64,000 bases of DNA from Rhizobium leguminosarum bv. viciae USDA 2370 (GCF_002008365.1 NZ_MRDL01000051.1:248001-312000), one strand, 5' to 3'. Counted from the first letter of the stretch, positions 8,298 through 17,826 are shown. A program made the numbers and translations. Notes: generated by a model from the letters alone, not told the origin.

Positions 8298-9008
8298 ATG
8301 GCGGCACTGGCATTTCTCGCGGGAGTCCTTTCCATCCTGTCGCCATGTGTCCTGCCTCTCGTGCCGGTCGTCATGGCGACGGCGGCTTCCGAACATCGCG
8401 CCGCACCCCTGGCCCTTGCGGCAGGCGTCGCGACTTCGTTCACGCTGATCGGCATCTTCGTCGCCACGATCGGATTCTCCATCGGTCTGGACATGACCGT
8501 GTTCCGGCTGGTCTCGGCCGCACTCCTCGTTGTCGTGGGAGCCGTCCTTCTCGCTCCGCGTCTTCAGGCCAACTTCGCAACGGCCGCAGGGCCGATCAGC
8601 GGGTGGGCGCAGAGCAGGTTCCGGACGATGTCGACGACGGGCGTCGGCGGGCAGTTCGCCGTAGGCTTCCTGCTCGGTGCGGTCTGGACGCCGTGCGTAG
8701 GGCCGACGCTCGGAGCGGCGTCGGTGATGGCGGCGAGGGGAGAGAACCTTGCCGCGGTCGCCTTCACGATGCTCGCCTTCGGCGTCGGTACCGCCTTTCC
8801 GCTACTGATCCTCGGATCGCTCTCCCGCGAGGCCCTGCAACGGTGGCGGGGACGAATGGCCGCTTCGGCCTCACGCCTCAAGGCGATCCTGGGCGTTCTG
8901 CTAGTGCTGGTCGGCACGATGACCCTGACGGGCCTGGACCGTTCGATCCAGAAGGCACTCGAAGCCGCCATGCCGGAGTGGCTCCTTGGCCTCACCACGC
9001 AGATATGA
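8298..9008 (+). CDS. CcdA/DsbD-like membrane electron-transfer protein
   Basis: A 236-residue polytopic membrane protein of the CcdA family. CcdA carries reducing power from cytoplasmic thioredoxin to periplasmic thiol proteins through two membrane cysteines. Both are in their usual settings: ILSPCVLPLVPVV near the N terminus and AVWTPCVGPTLGA in the middle. About six hydrophobic helices are visible. The ATG at 8298 is preferred; a GTG at 8292 would overlap the thioredoxin stop. It is the last gene of the MerR-controlled trio and ends just before an insertion-sequence remnant. Confidence 0.85.
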   Translation: MAALAFLAGVLSILSPCVLPLVPVVMATAASEHRAAPLALAAGVATSFTLIGIFVATIGFSIGLDMTVFRLVSAALLVVVGAVLLAPRLQANFATAAGPISGWAQSRFRTMSTTGVGGQFAVGFLLGAVWTPCVGPTLGAASVMAARGENLAAVAFTMLAFGVGTAFPLLILGSLSREALQRWRGRMAASASRLKAILGVLLVLVGTMTLTGLDRSIQKALEAAMPEWLLGLTTQI

Positions 9009-9029
9009 TCTAGGGTCGGGTCCCACTAA

Positions 9030-9245
9030 TCAGAGCAAGAAGATGACGGCCGCTGCTATGCGTTGCTTGAGAAATAGGTGTGGGCGCAGCGGTCGTATCG
9101 AGTGTGAATACGACGCCAGTCTTTGAGTTTTCCGAACATGTTTTCGATCTTGTGACGTTGCTTGTAGAGCCGTTGGCCCCACCATTCGCGTCTCGCGCCA
9201 TCTTCGGGAGTAGTCCCCGAAGACCGGCCGAGAACCGCTAAGTCC
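9030..9245 (-). pseudogene. IS5-family transposase, C-terminal remnant
   Basis: The leftward frame reads EWWGQRLYKQRHKIENMFGKLKDWRRIHTRYDR, which matches the C-terminal catalytic Glu region of IS5-family DDE transposases (RLY.QR..IE.MF...K..R...TRYD). The reading then shifts frame: HTYF continues in the neighbouring frame as a Ala/Ile-rich end (RIAAAVIFLL). Only the last 60-70 residues remain and no upstream catalytic Asp residues are present, so it is a dead fragment between the CcdA-like gene and the DUF1254 gene. Confidence 0.75.
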
Positions 9246-9273
9246 ATGGAATGCCGCGGGCGAACCGAACTGG

Positions 9274-10686
9274 CTATGATGTCTTGGCCATCGGCGGATG
9301 TTTCCACGTGCCATTCAGCGCCTCGTCTTTCGGCCAGTAGAGGCGCATCGCGACGAAGAAGGGGCCTTTGGGCGCTGGCAGCCAATTCGGCTCCTTGTCC
9401 TTGCCCGGCGACTCGTTCTGCACATAGAAGGTGTAGCCGCCGTCGGCATCCTTGACGAATTGCGACAGCATCGGCTTGTTGAGCAGGTATCGGTTGATCG
9501 GATTGGCGACCAGCAGGCTCGCCGGGAGATCATACATCGTCAGCGACCAGAAGGCGTGAACCGGCGGCATCTTGTCGGCTGCGAAGTGGACGGTGTAGTG
9601 GTTGGCGCCGTCGAGCTTCTGCCCCTCAACGTCAATGGCGTAGACCGGGTACATCGCTTCCTGCTTTGAATTTCCGTAAATTCCGAGAACGGCCGCCGCC
9701 ATACGGTACAGATAGTTGTTCTTGAGGTATTCGCGCGTACCGAACATCTCGCCCGAGGTCACCGTGCCGGCGTCGATTTGCTTTTTCAATTCCCCAAGAT
9801 CGGCCCAGGCGTCGGCCATGCCTTGTTCCATGGCCGCCTTGATGTCGGGCGAGAGCGCCGCAATGTCTATTGTCTTGCCTGCACCGACGCCGATCTTGGC
9901 AAAACGCGCCATCAACTCGGTCTCGGATGGATTGGCCGGGCAGAACTGCAGGACGAAATTCAGGATGTTGAAGAACTCAAGCGACTTGCGCTCGTCGTCC
10001 GGCGAAATCGGCTTCATGAAGTCGATTGCGGGAGCAGCCGCAGGCGCGGGCTTACCGAGAAACGCCGAAAGCGGCTCCGCCTTGTAGCCATCCTGGATCT
10101 TCTTCACATTGTCGAGGTCGTCTGGATTGAATAGCTGTGTGCGATAGGCCGCGATGATGAGATCTGTCTCCGCGCGAAACACCTTTTTGATGCCCGCAGG
10201 CGTCTCGCCTTTCCACCCTGGGCCAGCGACCAGGAAGCTGCCGCCGTCGTTGCCGGTCGTGCGGCTGCCGGCATAGTCGAAGTTGAACGTGTAGGCGTCG
10301 ATAAGCTGGATGCTGAAGTACCGGTCCTTCTCGATCACTGGCACGGTCAGCACCATCGGCTCCGCGCGCAAGTCCATCCCGATCATCGAATAGGGCGTGT
10401 CGGAGTTGGGCGTCTGGATCGCCGTATCGGCGGGCGTGTAGACGCGGGGGATGTTCTTGAGGTGGTTCCACGGCGCCTTGTATTCCGGGTTCTTGTCATC
10501 GACGAAATAGGCGTGCTGGATGCGGTAGCTGTCGACCATCGGGAAGCCGTAGATATAGGCCTCCTTGGCGATGGCGCGGGCCTCCTCGGCCGGCACATCG
10601 TCGGCTGCGGCACCGGTGGAGCGAAGTCCCAAAAGACCTGCCGCCAATAATGAAGCTCTCGTGAAGTCGCGTCTGGTCAGTCTCAT
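9274..10686 (-). CDS. Tat-exported DUF1254/DUF1214 protein
   Basis: A 470-residue protein with a twin-arginine leader (LTRRDFTRASLLAAGLLGL). The DUF1254 domain follows (AYIYGFPMVDSYRIQ, NSDTPYSMIGMDLRAEPMVL, RYFSIQLIDAYTFNF) and then DUF1214 towards the C terminus (ALNGTWKHPP). Length and domain order are typical of the family. These periplasmic proteins are widespread in proteobacteria but have no firmly assigned reaction. It stands alone, leftward, with the IS5 remnant just beyond its stop. A broken relative lies at 20913-21350. Confidence 0.85.
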   Translation of the reverse strand: MRLTRRDFTRASLLAAGLLGLRSTGAAADDVPAEEARAIAKEAYIYGFPMVDSYRIQHAYFVDDKNPEYKAPWNHLKNIPRVYTPADTAIQTPNSDTPYSMIGMDLRAEPMVLTVPVIEKDRYFSIQLIDAYTFNFDYAGSRTTGNDGGSFLVAGPGWKGETPAGIKKVFRAETDLIIAAYRTQLFNPDDLDNVKKIQDGYKAEPLSAFLGKPAPAAAPAIDFMKPISPDDERKSLEFFNILNFVLQFCPANPSETELMARFAKIGVGAGKTIDIAALSPDIKAAMEQGMADAWADLGELKKQIDAGTVTSGEMFGTREYLKNNYLYRMAAAVLGIYGNSKQEAMYPVYAIDVEGQKLDGANHYTVHFAADKMPPVHAFWSLTMYDLPASLLVANPINRYLLNKPMLSQFVKDADGGYTFYVQNESPGKDKEPNWLPAPKGPFFVAMRLYWPKDEALNGTWKHPPMAKTS

Positions 10687-11070
10687 GGCATCCCCCCAAT
10701 TGATTGAAATACACCAGCGTGTCCGTCACGCTCCGGCGTGGCAGATAGGATTCGTCGCCGGCAGGCTGGCAATACTTGCTGAATTCTCTTGGCGCAGCCC
10801 CCAGGTACGCTACTGTACATTAGGTTATTGTAAAATACATCACATAAGGCAGCAGAAATCGTCGAGTGTCTGCTTTAAATGCGGCCATGCCTTAGGACGG
10901 GATCGAGCTACGACTTTCGCAGCATCTTTGGCAAAGGTCTGGCGCTTTTGAGCCCTTGATCAAAATCTCACAATGGCGGGAAGTTACCGTTCGTGGCCTA
11001 TTCCGAAAGCGACGGCTCTTGGCCGTCGATGCCAGATTAATAGGTCCTGACCCTAGCTACGACCGTCTCA
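10687..11070. other. Intergenic region between DUF1254 gene and transporter
   Basis: About 380 bases with no convincing gene. The stretch around 10800-10860 is the most AT-rich and probably holds the divergent promoters of the two flanking genes. I see no repeat or hairpin worth naming. Confidence 0.4.
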
Positions 11071-12099
11071 ATGCTATTCGATGGAGATGGATCGATCGAT
11101 ACGTTAGGACATGTCTTGAGCATTACTCGCGAGCGCCTCGAAGAAAACCAGGTCGCCATCTATTTCGTCGCCGTCGTCGTCGCGGCGCTTGCCGCATATT
11201 TCGTGCCGGGAACGACGTGGCTGGAAAGCGCCATCAATCCGGCGCTCGCCTTCATGCTCTTCGTGACTTTCCTCCAGGTGCCGGTGGCCGAGCTTGGAAA
11301 GGCGTTCTCACGCTTCAAGTTTCTGGGCGTGCTTCTGCTCACGAACTTCGTCGTCATTCCGTGCATCGTCGGCTTTCTCGTCCAGTTCCTCCCCGGCGAT
11401 CCAATGCTTCGCCTGGGTGTCCTGCTCGTGCTTCTGACACCCTGCGTCGACTACGTCGTGACCTTCTCGCATCTTGGCCGGGCCGACGCCCGCCTTTTGC
11501 TGGCGGCGACGCCGATCCTTCTGATCGTCCAGATGATCGCTCTCCCGGTCTACCTCAGCGCCTTGCTCGGCGAGAACGCCGCCTCCCTCATTCAGGCTGG
11601 ACCGTTCCTCCATGCCTTCGTTTGGTTGATCGCCATCCCGCTGGCTCTCGCAATAGCCGCGCATTTCTGGGCAAAGACGAGCCATATCGGGGAGAAGACG
11701 TCGGCTGCGCTCGGCCTGCTGCCAGTTCCGGCAACCGCTTTCGTGCTCTTCGTCGTCGTCGCTTCCGTCCTGCCGCAGCTCGGATCCGCGATTGGGGCTG
11801 CGATGACCGTCCTACCGGTCTACGTCGCGTTCGCCGTGCTGGCCCCGATCGCGGGCTGGCTCGTCGGCCGCATGTTGGGCCTAGTCCCGACCGAAGGTCG
11901 CGCAATTGCCTTCAGCGCGTCGACCCGCAACTCGCTGGTCGTGCTGCCTTTAGCGCTCGCCGTGCCCGGTGCCGCGCTTGTCCTTCCCGCCGTCATCGTC
12001 ACTCAGATCTTGGTGGAACTGTTGAGCGAGCTTGTCTACGTGCGGGTCATGCCACTTCTTGGAAGATCGTTGGAGGCTTCCAAGGCGGCACAAACGTAG
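11071..12099 (+). CDS. ACR3/BASS-type transporter (arsenite efflux-like)
   Basis: A membrane protein of up to 342 residues with about ten hydrophobic helices. Family signatures visible are INPALAFMLFVTFLQVP, LLVLLTPCVDYVVTF and AFSASTRNSLVVLPLALAVP. The Cys in the TPCVDYV helix corresponds to the functional Cys of ACR3 arsenite carriers. The fold is shared with bile-acid:sodium symporters. No arsR, arsC or arsH is adjacent, so arsenite as substrate is plausible rather than shown. The first 15-20 residues are weakly supported; a TTG around 11116 (SITRERLEENQ) is an alternative start. Confidence 0.75.
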   Translation: MLFDGDGSIDTLGHVLSITRERLEENQVAIYFVAVVVAALAAYFVPGTTWLESAINPALAFMLFVTFLQVPVAELGKAFSRFKFLGVLLLTNFVVIPCIVGFLVQFLPGDPMLRLGVLLVLLTPCVDYVVTFSHLGRADARLLLAATPILLIVQMIALPVYLSALLGENAASLIQAGPFLHAFVWLIAIPLALAIAAHFWAKTSHIGEKTSAALGLLPVPATAFVLFVVVASVLPQLGSAIGAAMTVLPVYVAFAVLAPIAGWLVGRMLGLVPTEGRAIAFSASTRNSLVVLPLALAVPGAALVLPAVIVTQILVELLSELVYVRVMPLLGRSLEASKAAQT

Positions 12100-12219
12100 G
12101 GTCGGCCAGTGGAGCCGTCCTCGGGGCGGAATTTCGCGCGATCGAATTCTTTCAGGCAGATGACGGAGGGCGCAGGATTCTGTACAAGCCGGGGTTTCGC
12201 AAAACCCTTACGGCATTAG

Positions 12220-12360
12220 ATGTTCAAGAACAAAAAATTCGACGTCGAACACGCTCTGATGCTGTATGCCCTCAGCTATCTAACACTTCCAGCCGAAGGA
12301 CTGTACGATCGCAAAGAGCTCAAGGCGTTCAAGAAGCTTACGAAGAAGTGTCACATCTAA
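12220..12360 (+). CDS. Possible 46-residue hypothetical protein
   Basis: A short open frame (MFKNKKFDVEHALMLYALSY, then LTLPAEGLYDRKELKAFKKL). The composition is protein-like, with charged and hydrophobic residues alternating as in helices, unlike the surrounding frames. No strong ribosome-binding site is visible and no family is recognised. It may be a remnant, as the 120 bases on either side are non-coding or decayed. Confidence 0.3.
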   Translation: MFKNKKFDVEHALMLYALSYLTLPAEGLYDRKELKAFKKLTKKCHI

Positions 12361-12572
12361 GTCGTGGGATTAGCCCCTAAGACCGAGTTCACGGGCGCCA
12401 GTGTCGATGGAATCGATCTTCGAATGTCGTTTCGCGTTCTCGGGAAGCCCTATGATCTGACTTGGGTTGTCGAAGAGGGCGTCGAAGCTGTAGAGACGGC
12501 CGAGGATGCCTGGAAGCATGGCACCGCCGGATTTCCTCGCCGGCGGTTCAAATGGATGTTTGGTCAATCGGC

Positions 12573-13274
12573 TCAGACGTGGGGCAGACCAAGGACGGAT
12601 CGAAGTTCCTCCTCGGCGGCTTCAAATTCAGCTTTGTAGTCGTCATGGGTGCGGATCGTTTCGGCAATGACGGTGCCGGCGATGCGGCCAGCCTCGACGT
12701 CCGAAGCATAGTGAATGCCGCCGACAATACGGTTATGACCATATTCCCACGCGCGTGCCATCAGCTCGGTCCTTTTCTCCGGCACCATGTTGGAAAGGAC
12801 GATGCCCATCAGCGTGCCGACGGTGGTGTGACCCGACGGATAAGCACCAGACTTCGAGAGGGGGACAATCGGCTTGACCAGGTCGCTGTAGAGGTGCGGC
12901 CGCGGACGCTTCCAGAAATCTTTGGCCGGATCGACAACAGCGCCTTCTGTGGCGACGACGCGGTCGAAGAAGGCGGCGAACTTCGGCAGGTTTTCCTTGG
13001 TGAACTTGGGATTGTCGATCACGTCGGCGAATCGCCAGACATCTTCATCCGCATCGGCGACGGCACGTGCGGCCATCTCAGGTGTGCGGGTAACCTGGAT
13101 CGTCAGTATTTCAGCGAGTTCGGCCTGCATCTGCGGCGAATTATTGGCGGGCGGTGTCGGCAACAGCGAAACGAGGTCGATTTCCTTGGCATCGGAAAAT
13201 GGCTTGGCATCTTCTGCTAAAACGGAAGAAGCAAGGCCGATGACGAGGGCGAGGGACAGGGCTAGATTGCGCAT
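12573..13274 (-). CDS. Class A (PhoN-like) PAP2 acid phosphatase
   Basis: A 233-residue periplasmic phosphatase with signal peptide MRNLALSLALVIGLASSVLA. The three PAP2 signature blocks are all present: K-x6-RP in KDFWKRPRP, PSGH in SGAYPSGHTT, and R-x5-H-x3-D in NRIVGGIHYASD. The PSGH and final His provide the acid/base and nucleophilic histidines of the family. Class A non-specific acid phosphatases release phosphate from organic phosphomonoesters in the periplasm. It is a single gene, convergent with the transporter at 11071. Confidence 0.9.
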   Translation of the reverse strand: MRNLALSLALVIGLASSVLAEDAKPFSDAKEIDLVSLLPTPPANNSPQMQAELAEILTIQVTRTPEMAARAVADADEDVWRFADVIDNPKFTKENLPKFAAFFDRVVATEGAVVDPAKDFWKRPRPHLYSDLVKPIVPLSKSGAYPSGHTTVGTLMGIVLSNMVPEKRTELMARAWEYGHNRIVGGIHYASDVEAGRIAGTVIAETIRTHDDYKAEFEAAEEELRSVLGLPHV

Positions 13275-13720
13275 TGATTACTCCTTTTGAACGGCGATGC
13301 CGACGCTAGCACCCCGATATTCCGCTCGTGTGACAGTAACTTCACCAATCCGTGTGAAAGGGACACACTGTGGCGCAAACCTCCGAGCTTGCTCTCACGC
13401 CACCGCGCGCTGCATTTGCTCATTCCGGTCAAGGAACCCCTGGTTTCATTTCGCAATGCGGACATTACTCTTCGCGGAACATGCGCATGACCTAGTCTGT
13501 AAGCGGTTGACCAGAAAGGACAGCGTCGACGCTCTTCTGTCTGTACGAAAACCTCGACGGGCATTCCTGGCTATGCTTCATCGGATGTCTCCGTTCTTCC
13601 CCTCGTCGCCGTTTTCAACCCTGATTTGAGAGAGTGCCTCCATCTCGGTGCTGGATGATTTTGACTTGATCGGAAACGACCACTTGTTCATTGGCGATGA
13701 CGGCACCTGGCATCAAACAC
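13275..13720. other. Intergenic region, no clear gene
   Basis: About 450 bases between the phosphatase and a histidine-kinase fragment. Several short frames exist on both strands, none with protein-like composition plus a ribosome-binding site. The part next to 13275 probably holds the phosphatase promoter. Confidence 0.35.
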
Positions 13721-14143
13721 CTAGGCCTTCATTGAGGCCATTCGTACAATGAGGCATGCGACAAGGCCGGGCCCGTCCTCGCGCATGGCAAGTGCAAGGC
13801 GCGCTCCTTGTCTTTCGGCTGCCGCCTTTGCGATCGACAGCCCCAAGCCGCTCCCCTCGCTATCCTGGGGCTTTGCCCTGAAGAACCGTTCAAAGACGCG
13901 GGGCATCTCTTCTTCCGCGATGCCGGGTCCGGTGTCGCGGATTTCGATCCGCGCTTCTTGCCCGGCGGCAACCACCGCGACGTCGACGGTCCCGGTCGGT
14001 GGCGTGTACCGCACCGCGTTCTCGACCAGATTGTCCAGGATGACCTCGAAATCGGCTAGCGAACCGATCGTGATAGCCCTGTCCTGGCACGTGATACCCA
14101 GGTCAATCCGCCGGCTCTCCGCGAGCGGCGTCAGGCTGGCCAA
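13721..14143 (-). pseudogene. Sensor histidine kinase, C-terminal ATPase fragment
   Basis: About 140 residues of the HATPase_c domain of a two-component sensor kinase remain. The N box reads ILDNLVENAVRYTPP, the G1 box IEIRDTGPGIAEEEMPRVFERFF, and the G2 box SEGSGLGLSIAKAAA. The dimerisation/phosphoacceptor domain and all sensor and membrane parts are missing, and the preceding sequence belongs to another frame. It is therefore a truncated gene rather than a working kinase. No response regulator is beside it. Confidence 0.8.
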
Positions 14144-14690
14144 CAGGAGGGCTCGAAGCGGTCATTGAACGCGTTCGTCGCAAATGTCCGCAATATCCTC
14201 GTCGGCGAGAAGCAGAGCCTGGCGGAGTTCCCTGCTGCGGCCAAGGATCCCCGCGGCAGTACGGAGGTCCAGGGCACTGGCACGTTTGTTATCGGGCAAC
14301 AGCGAAGATCACCTGAATCATAGATGATGAGCAGCATCTGCAATTCCACGACTACGTGGGATGTAAGAAAGCCGGCGCCTCTCGGCGGCGAATCGCCGAG
14401 TTCGACGATACCTTCAGTGTCGCTGGGCCCGGCCGGGTTTGGCCTCGGCCTTGCGCCGACCGAGGCCTTGCCGAACCGGGCCTTCGAAATGAAGGCGGTC
14501 AGCCGACCGGGCGAGACAGGCGGCCGTGTCCAGCAAACGGTGCAAGCCTCGTCTATCCCACATGGCCTTCTCGTTATGATCTCCTCGCCTTGGGCAATGA
14601 TGCCCTGGATGGCTGCGCAGGCCTTGCCACGTGCGGGTTTTCCGACGACTTCGAAGACCTGTTCATGGCGCTCGATCTGGCCTGCATCTC
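14144..14690. other. Decayed DNA between gene fragments
   Basis: A stretch with no intact gene. On the minus strand, about 14163-14290 reads as a short protein-like tail (ALDLRTAAGILGRSREL, then LLLADEDIADICDERVQ and a stop) from an unrecognised gene. The rest gives only frames with poor composition. It is a zone of broken genes between the kinase fragment and the isochorismatase-like fragment. Confidence 0.4.
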
Positions 14691-15013
14691 GTCACGGTGC
14701 TGCAGGAAAAGCCGGAACAGATGTCGGGGATGTGGCGGGCCTACTACGAAAAATGGCGGACAATGACGCGCGAGCAACTCGATCCGGGTTTGCTCGACAT
14801 CGTGGAAGCGCTGAGGCATCTTATCCCGCCGGCACGCATACCTGACGACGCCCAAACCATCGTAGCGACGGGGGCGAGACGGGTGTTGACCTCGAGGACA
14901 TCATGATCGCCACCTACGGCGAAGCGAAACGCAAGGTTCTCCGAGAAACGGAGTTCGACCGGGTGACGGCCGTCTTCGACCCTTTCTTCCGGAAGATACT
15001 CGCAATGGAGTAG
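14690..15013 (+). pseudogene. Isochorismatase-like fragment joined to an unrelated tail
   Basis: The rightward frame reads LVTVLQEKPEQMSGMWRAYY, then EKWRTMTREQLDPGLLDIVE, resembling part of isochorismatase-family cysteine hydrolases. The start and the catalytic Cys region are absent. In another frame the DNA continues as TGVDLEDIMIATYGEAKRKV and ends VFDPFFRKILAME and a stop at 15013. The two frames cannot be one intact protein. I read this as a deletion or recombination scar. Confidence 0.45.
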
Positions 15014-15080
15014 TTTCCGCGGTGATGTCGGTGAACAACTCCTCTTCACTCGCGTTTCAAGCGAAACGGAGGAGAACGAC

Positions 15081-15497
15081 ATGCCAGCCTTGGACGAATC
15101 TTTCGACGAGTTCATGAAACGCCGCGAAAGCGTTTCCCTCGACTACATCAACGGCAACCCGGCCACCTTGATCGACATCTCGACGTCGCACGATCCGGCG
15201 ACCTTCTTCCCGCCGTCCGGCGATCGGATTTCGGGTGCAACGAACGTGAACGCCGCCAACGAAAAGGGTGCATCCTCCTTCAAGGAGGGCAGCTCCGGAC
15301 ATTTCGAGGTGATCCAATCGGCGGAGAGTGGCGATCTCTCGTTCTGGACGGGTCTTCAACATGCCAAAGTGCGCATGGAGGGCAAGGAAGGAGAGGTTCC
15401 GATGTCCCTACGCGTCACGGAGGTCTTCCGACGTGAAAACGGCGAATGGAAGCTCGTCCATCGGCACGCCGACATGGCGGACACGAGCAGCAAGTAG
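15081..15497 (+). CDS. NTF2-like (SnoaL/DUF4440-type) protein
   Basis: A 138-residue small cytosolic protein with a very strong ribosome-binding site (GGAGGAGA before the ATG). The pattern VTEVFRRENGEWKLVHRHAD near the C terminus is the final strand pair of NTF2-like domains of the SnoaL/DUF4440 kind. Members include small enzymes and stress proteins; nothing here fixes a substrate. It stands alone, convergent with the defence gene cluster that ends at 15588. Confidence 0.75.
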   Translation: MPALDESFDEFMKRRESVSLDYINGNPATLIDISTSHDPATFFPPSGDRISGATNVNAANEKGASSFKEGSSGHFEVIQSAESGDLSFWTGLQHAKVRMEGKEGEVPMSLRVTEVFRRENGEWKLVHRHADMADTSSK

Positions 15498-15587
15498 CTT
15501 CGGCCCGCCCGTGTGTTCCCGATACCCCTCTGCGTACGTTGTCGTCCGAGCCATATGCCGATTGAGATCCGGGTCGCCATCCGTCCA

Positions 15588-16151
15588 TCACGCCGGCCCG
15601 CGCTCTTCGGGGGCCCAGCTTATCACTGTATACCCGGATCTGCTCGTCCAGACCTTGCGGCCGGTGGCAGAATTCCCGATCTGATTGGCAGCCGGCCCCA
15701 GTCCACCAACGAATTCCCAATCGTCAGAAAAGCCCTGCAATCGGGTGCGCATCCTGTTCGTCAGACCGGGCAGGAATCCTTCCCTCGAAGCATCCTCCTT
15801 CGTCGGTGCCGCTTTCGCCAGAGGCGCATAGGAGACGCCATTCTCAAGCGCGCGACGGGCCTCGCTCTTTTTGGGGCTGCCTTGAAAGCCGAGGATCGTG
15901 TCCGACAACGCGCCGACGCCGATAGGATTCCAGGACCGGTCGAACTCCGGCCGTTCGCGCATCATGCCCACCCACTCTGCCGCGCCGCTCCATCCGTTCG
16001 CAGAGATCAGGTCGTGCAAGACGTCGCCCATGTCATGTTCGTCGCCAGATCGGGAAACTTCGGCGGCATCCGGAAGACGAGCATCGAAAGTGGATAGTGT
16101 AGGCGGCCGACGACGGCAGATCGGCCGGATCCTGATGTCAGAGCGTCTCAA
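15588..16151 (-). CDS. Hypothetical protein at the end of the SMC/DUF4297 cluster
   Basis: Up to 187 residues, overlapping the stop of the SMC-like gene. The reading from the region STFDARLPDAAEVS onward is protein-like (DVLHDLISANGWSGAAEWVG, PKKSEARRALENGVSYAPLA). The start is uncertain: TTG at 16151 couples to the gene upstream, while the first ATG is at 16031. No family is recognised. Its position makes it a candidate third component of the nuclease/SMC system, which in Lamassu and ABC-three-component systems is a poorly conserved small protein. Confidence 0.45.
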   Translation of the reverse strand: MRRSDIRIRPICRRRPPTLSTFDARLPDAAEVSRSGDEHDMGDVLHDLISANGWSGAAEWVGMMRERPEFDRSWNPIGVGALSDTILGFQGSPKKSEARRALENGVSYAPLAKAAPTKEDASREGFLPGLTNRMRTRLQGFSDDWEFVGGLGPAANQIGNSATGRKVWTSRSGYTVISWAPEERGPA

Positions 16152-17826
16152 GCACGGGTCTCAAGGAAGCCGAGACGACTTCGAACTCGCTGCTTTGTAG
16201 CACCGATCGCTTGTCGTTGAACTCGATCACGCTGGCGTCGCCCGGATCGATGCCGTGCATCGAAACCGTCCCCAGGATGGTCTGACCCTTGGGATGGCGC
16301 GAGTCTATGATCAGCGAAACCATTGACCGCGCGTTCGTGTCGTCCTGGTCCTGCTGGTTCGGACTGTCGATGACTATTGGTGCGGCGAACGCGGTGGAGA
16401 ACTCCTGAATGGTCGCAAGCAGGGCCAGCTCGTACGCCAGAAGCAGGCGAGGCTGCTCGCTGCCGGTCTCGACGATGCGCCCGGTGATCTTGGATATGGC
16501 GTCGTAATCCGGATTGAGCACGTTCAGCTTGTCGATATAGCTGCGCATCCTGTCGGCATAGAAACGCTCACGCCTTTCTCGATGTTGCCGTTTGTTGAAT
16601 TTCTTGAGCGCCGCCTCCATCTCGACGATGGACGCCTCGAAGCCCCCTATTTTCTCGTCGAGTTCGGAGATTTGCTCGTTGAAAAGCGACATGGCCTGCC
16701 GCCGGCCTTCGTTCTCGATCACCTCTTTGAGGGTGACCCGTCCACGTTCGACTTCGAGCGTCGACTGGACTTCAGCGATAACGCGGTCGGTAGAAACCAT
16801 CTCCTTTTCGACGTCGCGCGCCTTCTTCGCGAGATCGTCGATCTTGTCGAGGGAGCTTGCCACGAATTCGAAGCACTGGTCGCGGTCTGCAAGAATTGAG
16901 AAACGATGTCTAAAATTATTCCGATGATCGGTTCCGCACGTCGGGCAGGCGATCGTCTCGCGTCCGTCCGAGGCCGCCCAGTTCGCATCGGCGCCGAGTT
17001 CTCTCGCCGCGGCGCGGGCCAGCTCGATCTGTTCTTCGAGAAGAATTCGCTCATCGACGACCTCGGCGAGTTTCGCTGCGCGCCGTTGCCGCGTGTCGCG
17101 CAGTTCTGTCAGGCGGACGAGAAGGTCCTCGACCGCGGCGTCGTGATCGTAGGCAGAAAGCTCGATGCCCTGAAATACCGGATCGAAACCCAACTTTGCG
17201 ATGACGCCGGAAACGGTGTTCCTTTCGGACAAAGCCTCAGACTTCAGGCGGGCCGTCATCGTTCTTTCAGCGGAAATTTCGTAGAACTGGTTAGGCTTGA
17301 TCCCCGAATGATATTCGATGATGGCTCGCTTGAAGTTCGCATACTGCGTCAGCCTGTCGAAAGACGAAAGTGGACGCTCCCATCCTCCGTCCTGGTCCAT
17401 ATAGAACGGCAGGAACGCATAGGCCGGAGGAGGGATCTCCGGTTCGTTCTGCCTGTTCAGAAGTGTGAGCCCGAAGTCGAGCTTGCCGGCAAGAAATGGT
17501 CCGAACTCATGCGTGATACTGTTCGTGGAGATCAGCTTCTTTCCTTCGGCGTCGAACATGGCCAGTTGTCGGCCGTCCCTGACGACGGAATACGAGGCGT
17601 CGTCTATGCGCACGTGAAGTCGGCTCTTCACGTTAGCCGCGACCCAGTCACGATGGATCGCCTGGGGAGCTGCACCCAATGTCCAGTAGAGGCTCTTGAT
17701 GACCGAGGACTTACCGACCCCGTTCATTCCCGAGATGATCGTCAGCTTCGGGTGAAAGTCTATCGTCCGCGCCTTCCTTTCGGTCAGGGACAACAATTCC
17801 AGCCTTTCGAAGCTCAAGCGTTTCAT
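16138..17826 (-). CDS. SMC/RecN-like ATPase with CPTC hook (LmuB/ABC-3C-like)
   Basis: A 562-residue ABC-class ATPase. Walker A lies at residues 33-40 (GMNGVGKS), two coiled-coil arms surround a CPTCG motif (Cys294, Cys297), and the C-terminal half carries PIVIDSPNQQDQDD as the Walker B region. This head-arm-hook design is that of SMC, Rad50 and RecN proteins. In defence it is found in LmuB of Lamassu and in ABC-three-component systems, where it senses DNA or phage and releases a nuclease. The DUF4297 nuclease gene directly upstream supports that role. The ribosome-binding site is weak (GAGAAAAG), so translation may be coupled to the short frame that starts at 17881. Confidence 0.8.
   Translation of the reverse strand: MKRLSFERLELLSLTERKARTIDFHPKLTIISGMNGVGKSSVIKSLYWTLGAAPQAIHRDWVAANVKSRLHVRIDDASYSVVRDGRQLAMFDAEGKKLISTNSITHEFGPFLAGKLDFGLTLLNRQNEPEIPPPAYAFLPFYMDQDGGWERPLSSFDRLTQYANFKRAIIEYHSGIKPNQFYEISAERTMTARLKSEALSERNTVSGVIAKLGFDPVFQGIELSAYDHDAAVEDLLVRLTELRDTRQRRAAKLAEVVDERILLEEQIELARAAARELGADANWAASDGRETIACPTCGTDHRNNFRHRFSILADRDQCFEFVASSLDKIDDLAKKARDVEKEMVSTDRVIAEVQSTLEVERGRVTLKEVIENEGRRQAMSLFNEQISELDEKIGGFEASIVEMEAALKKFNKRQHRERRERFYADRMRSYIDKLNVLNPDYDAISKITGRIVETGSEQPRLLLAYELALLATIQEFSTAFAAPIVIDSPNQQDQDDTNARSMVSLIIDSRHPKGQTILGTVSMHGIDPGDASVIEFNDKRSVLQSSEFEVVSASLRPVLETL

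Noticed and set aside
9011..12105. A 9-base direct repeat TAGGGTCGG at 9011 and 12097 as the borders of a small transposon
   Set aside because: Nine bases is too short for terminal repeats, the copies are direct rather than inverted, and the second overlaps a stop codon of a real gene.
10956..12380. A 474-residue Arg-rich plus-strand frame
   Set aside because: It overlaps the membrane transporter at 11071-12099 in another frame and shows no domain or hydrophobic pattern of its own.
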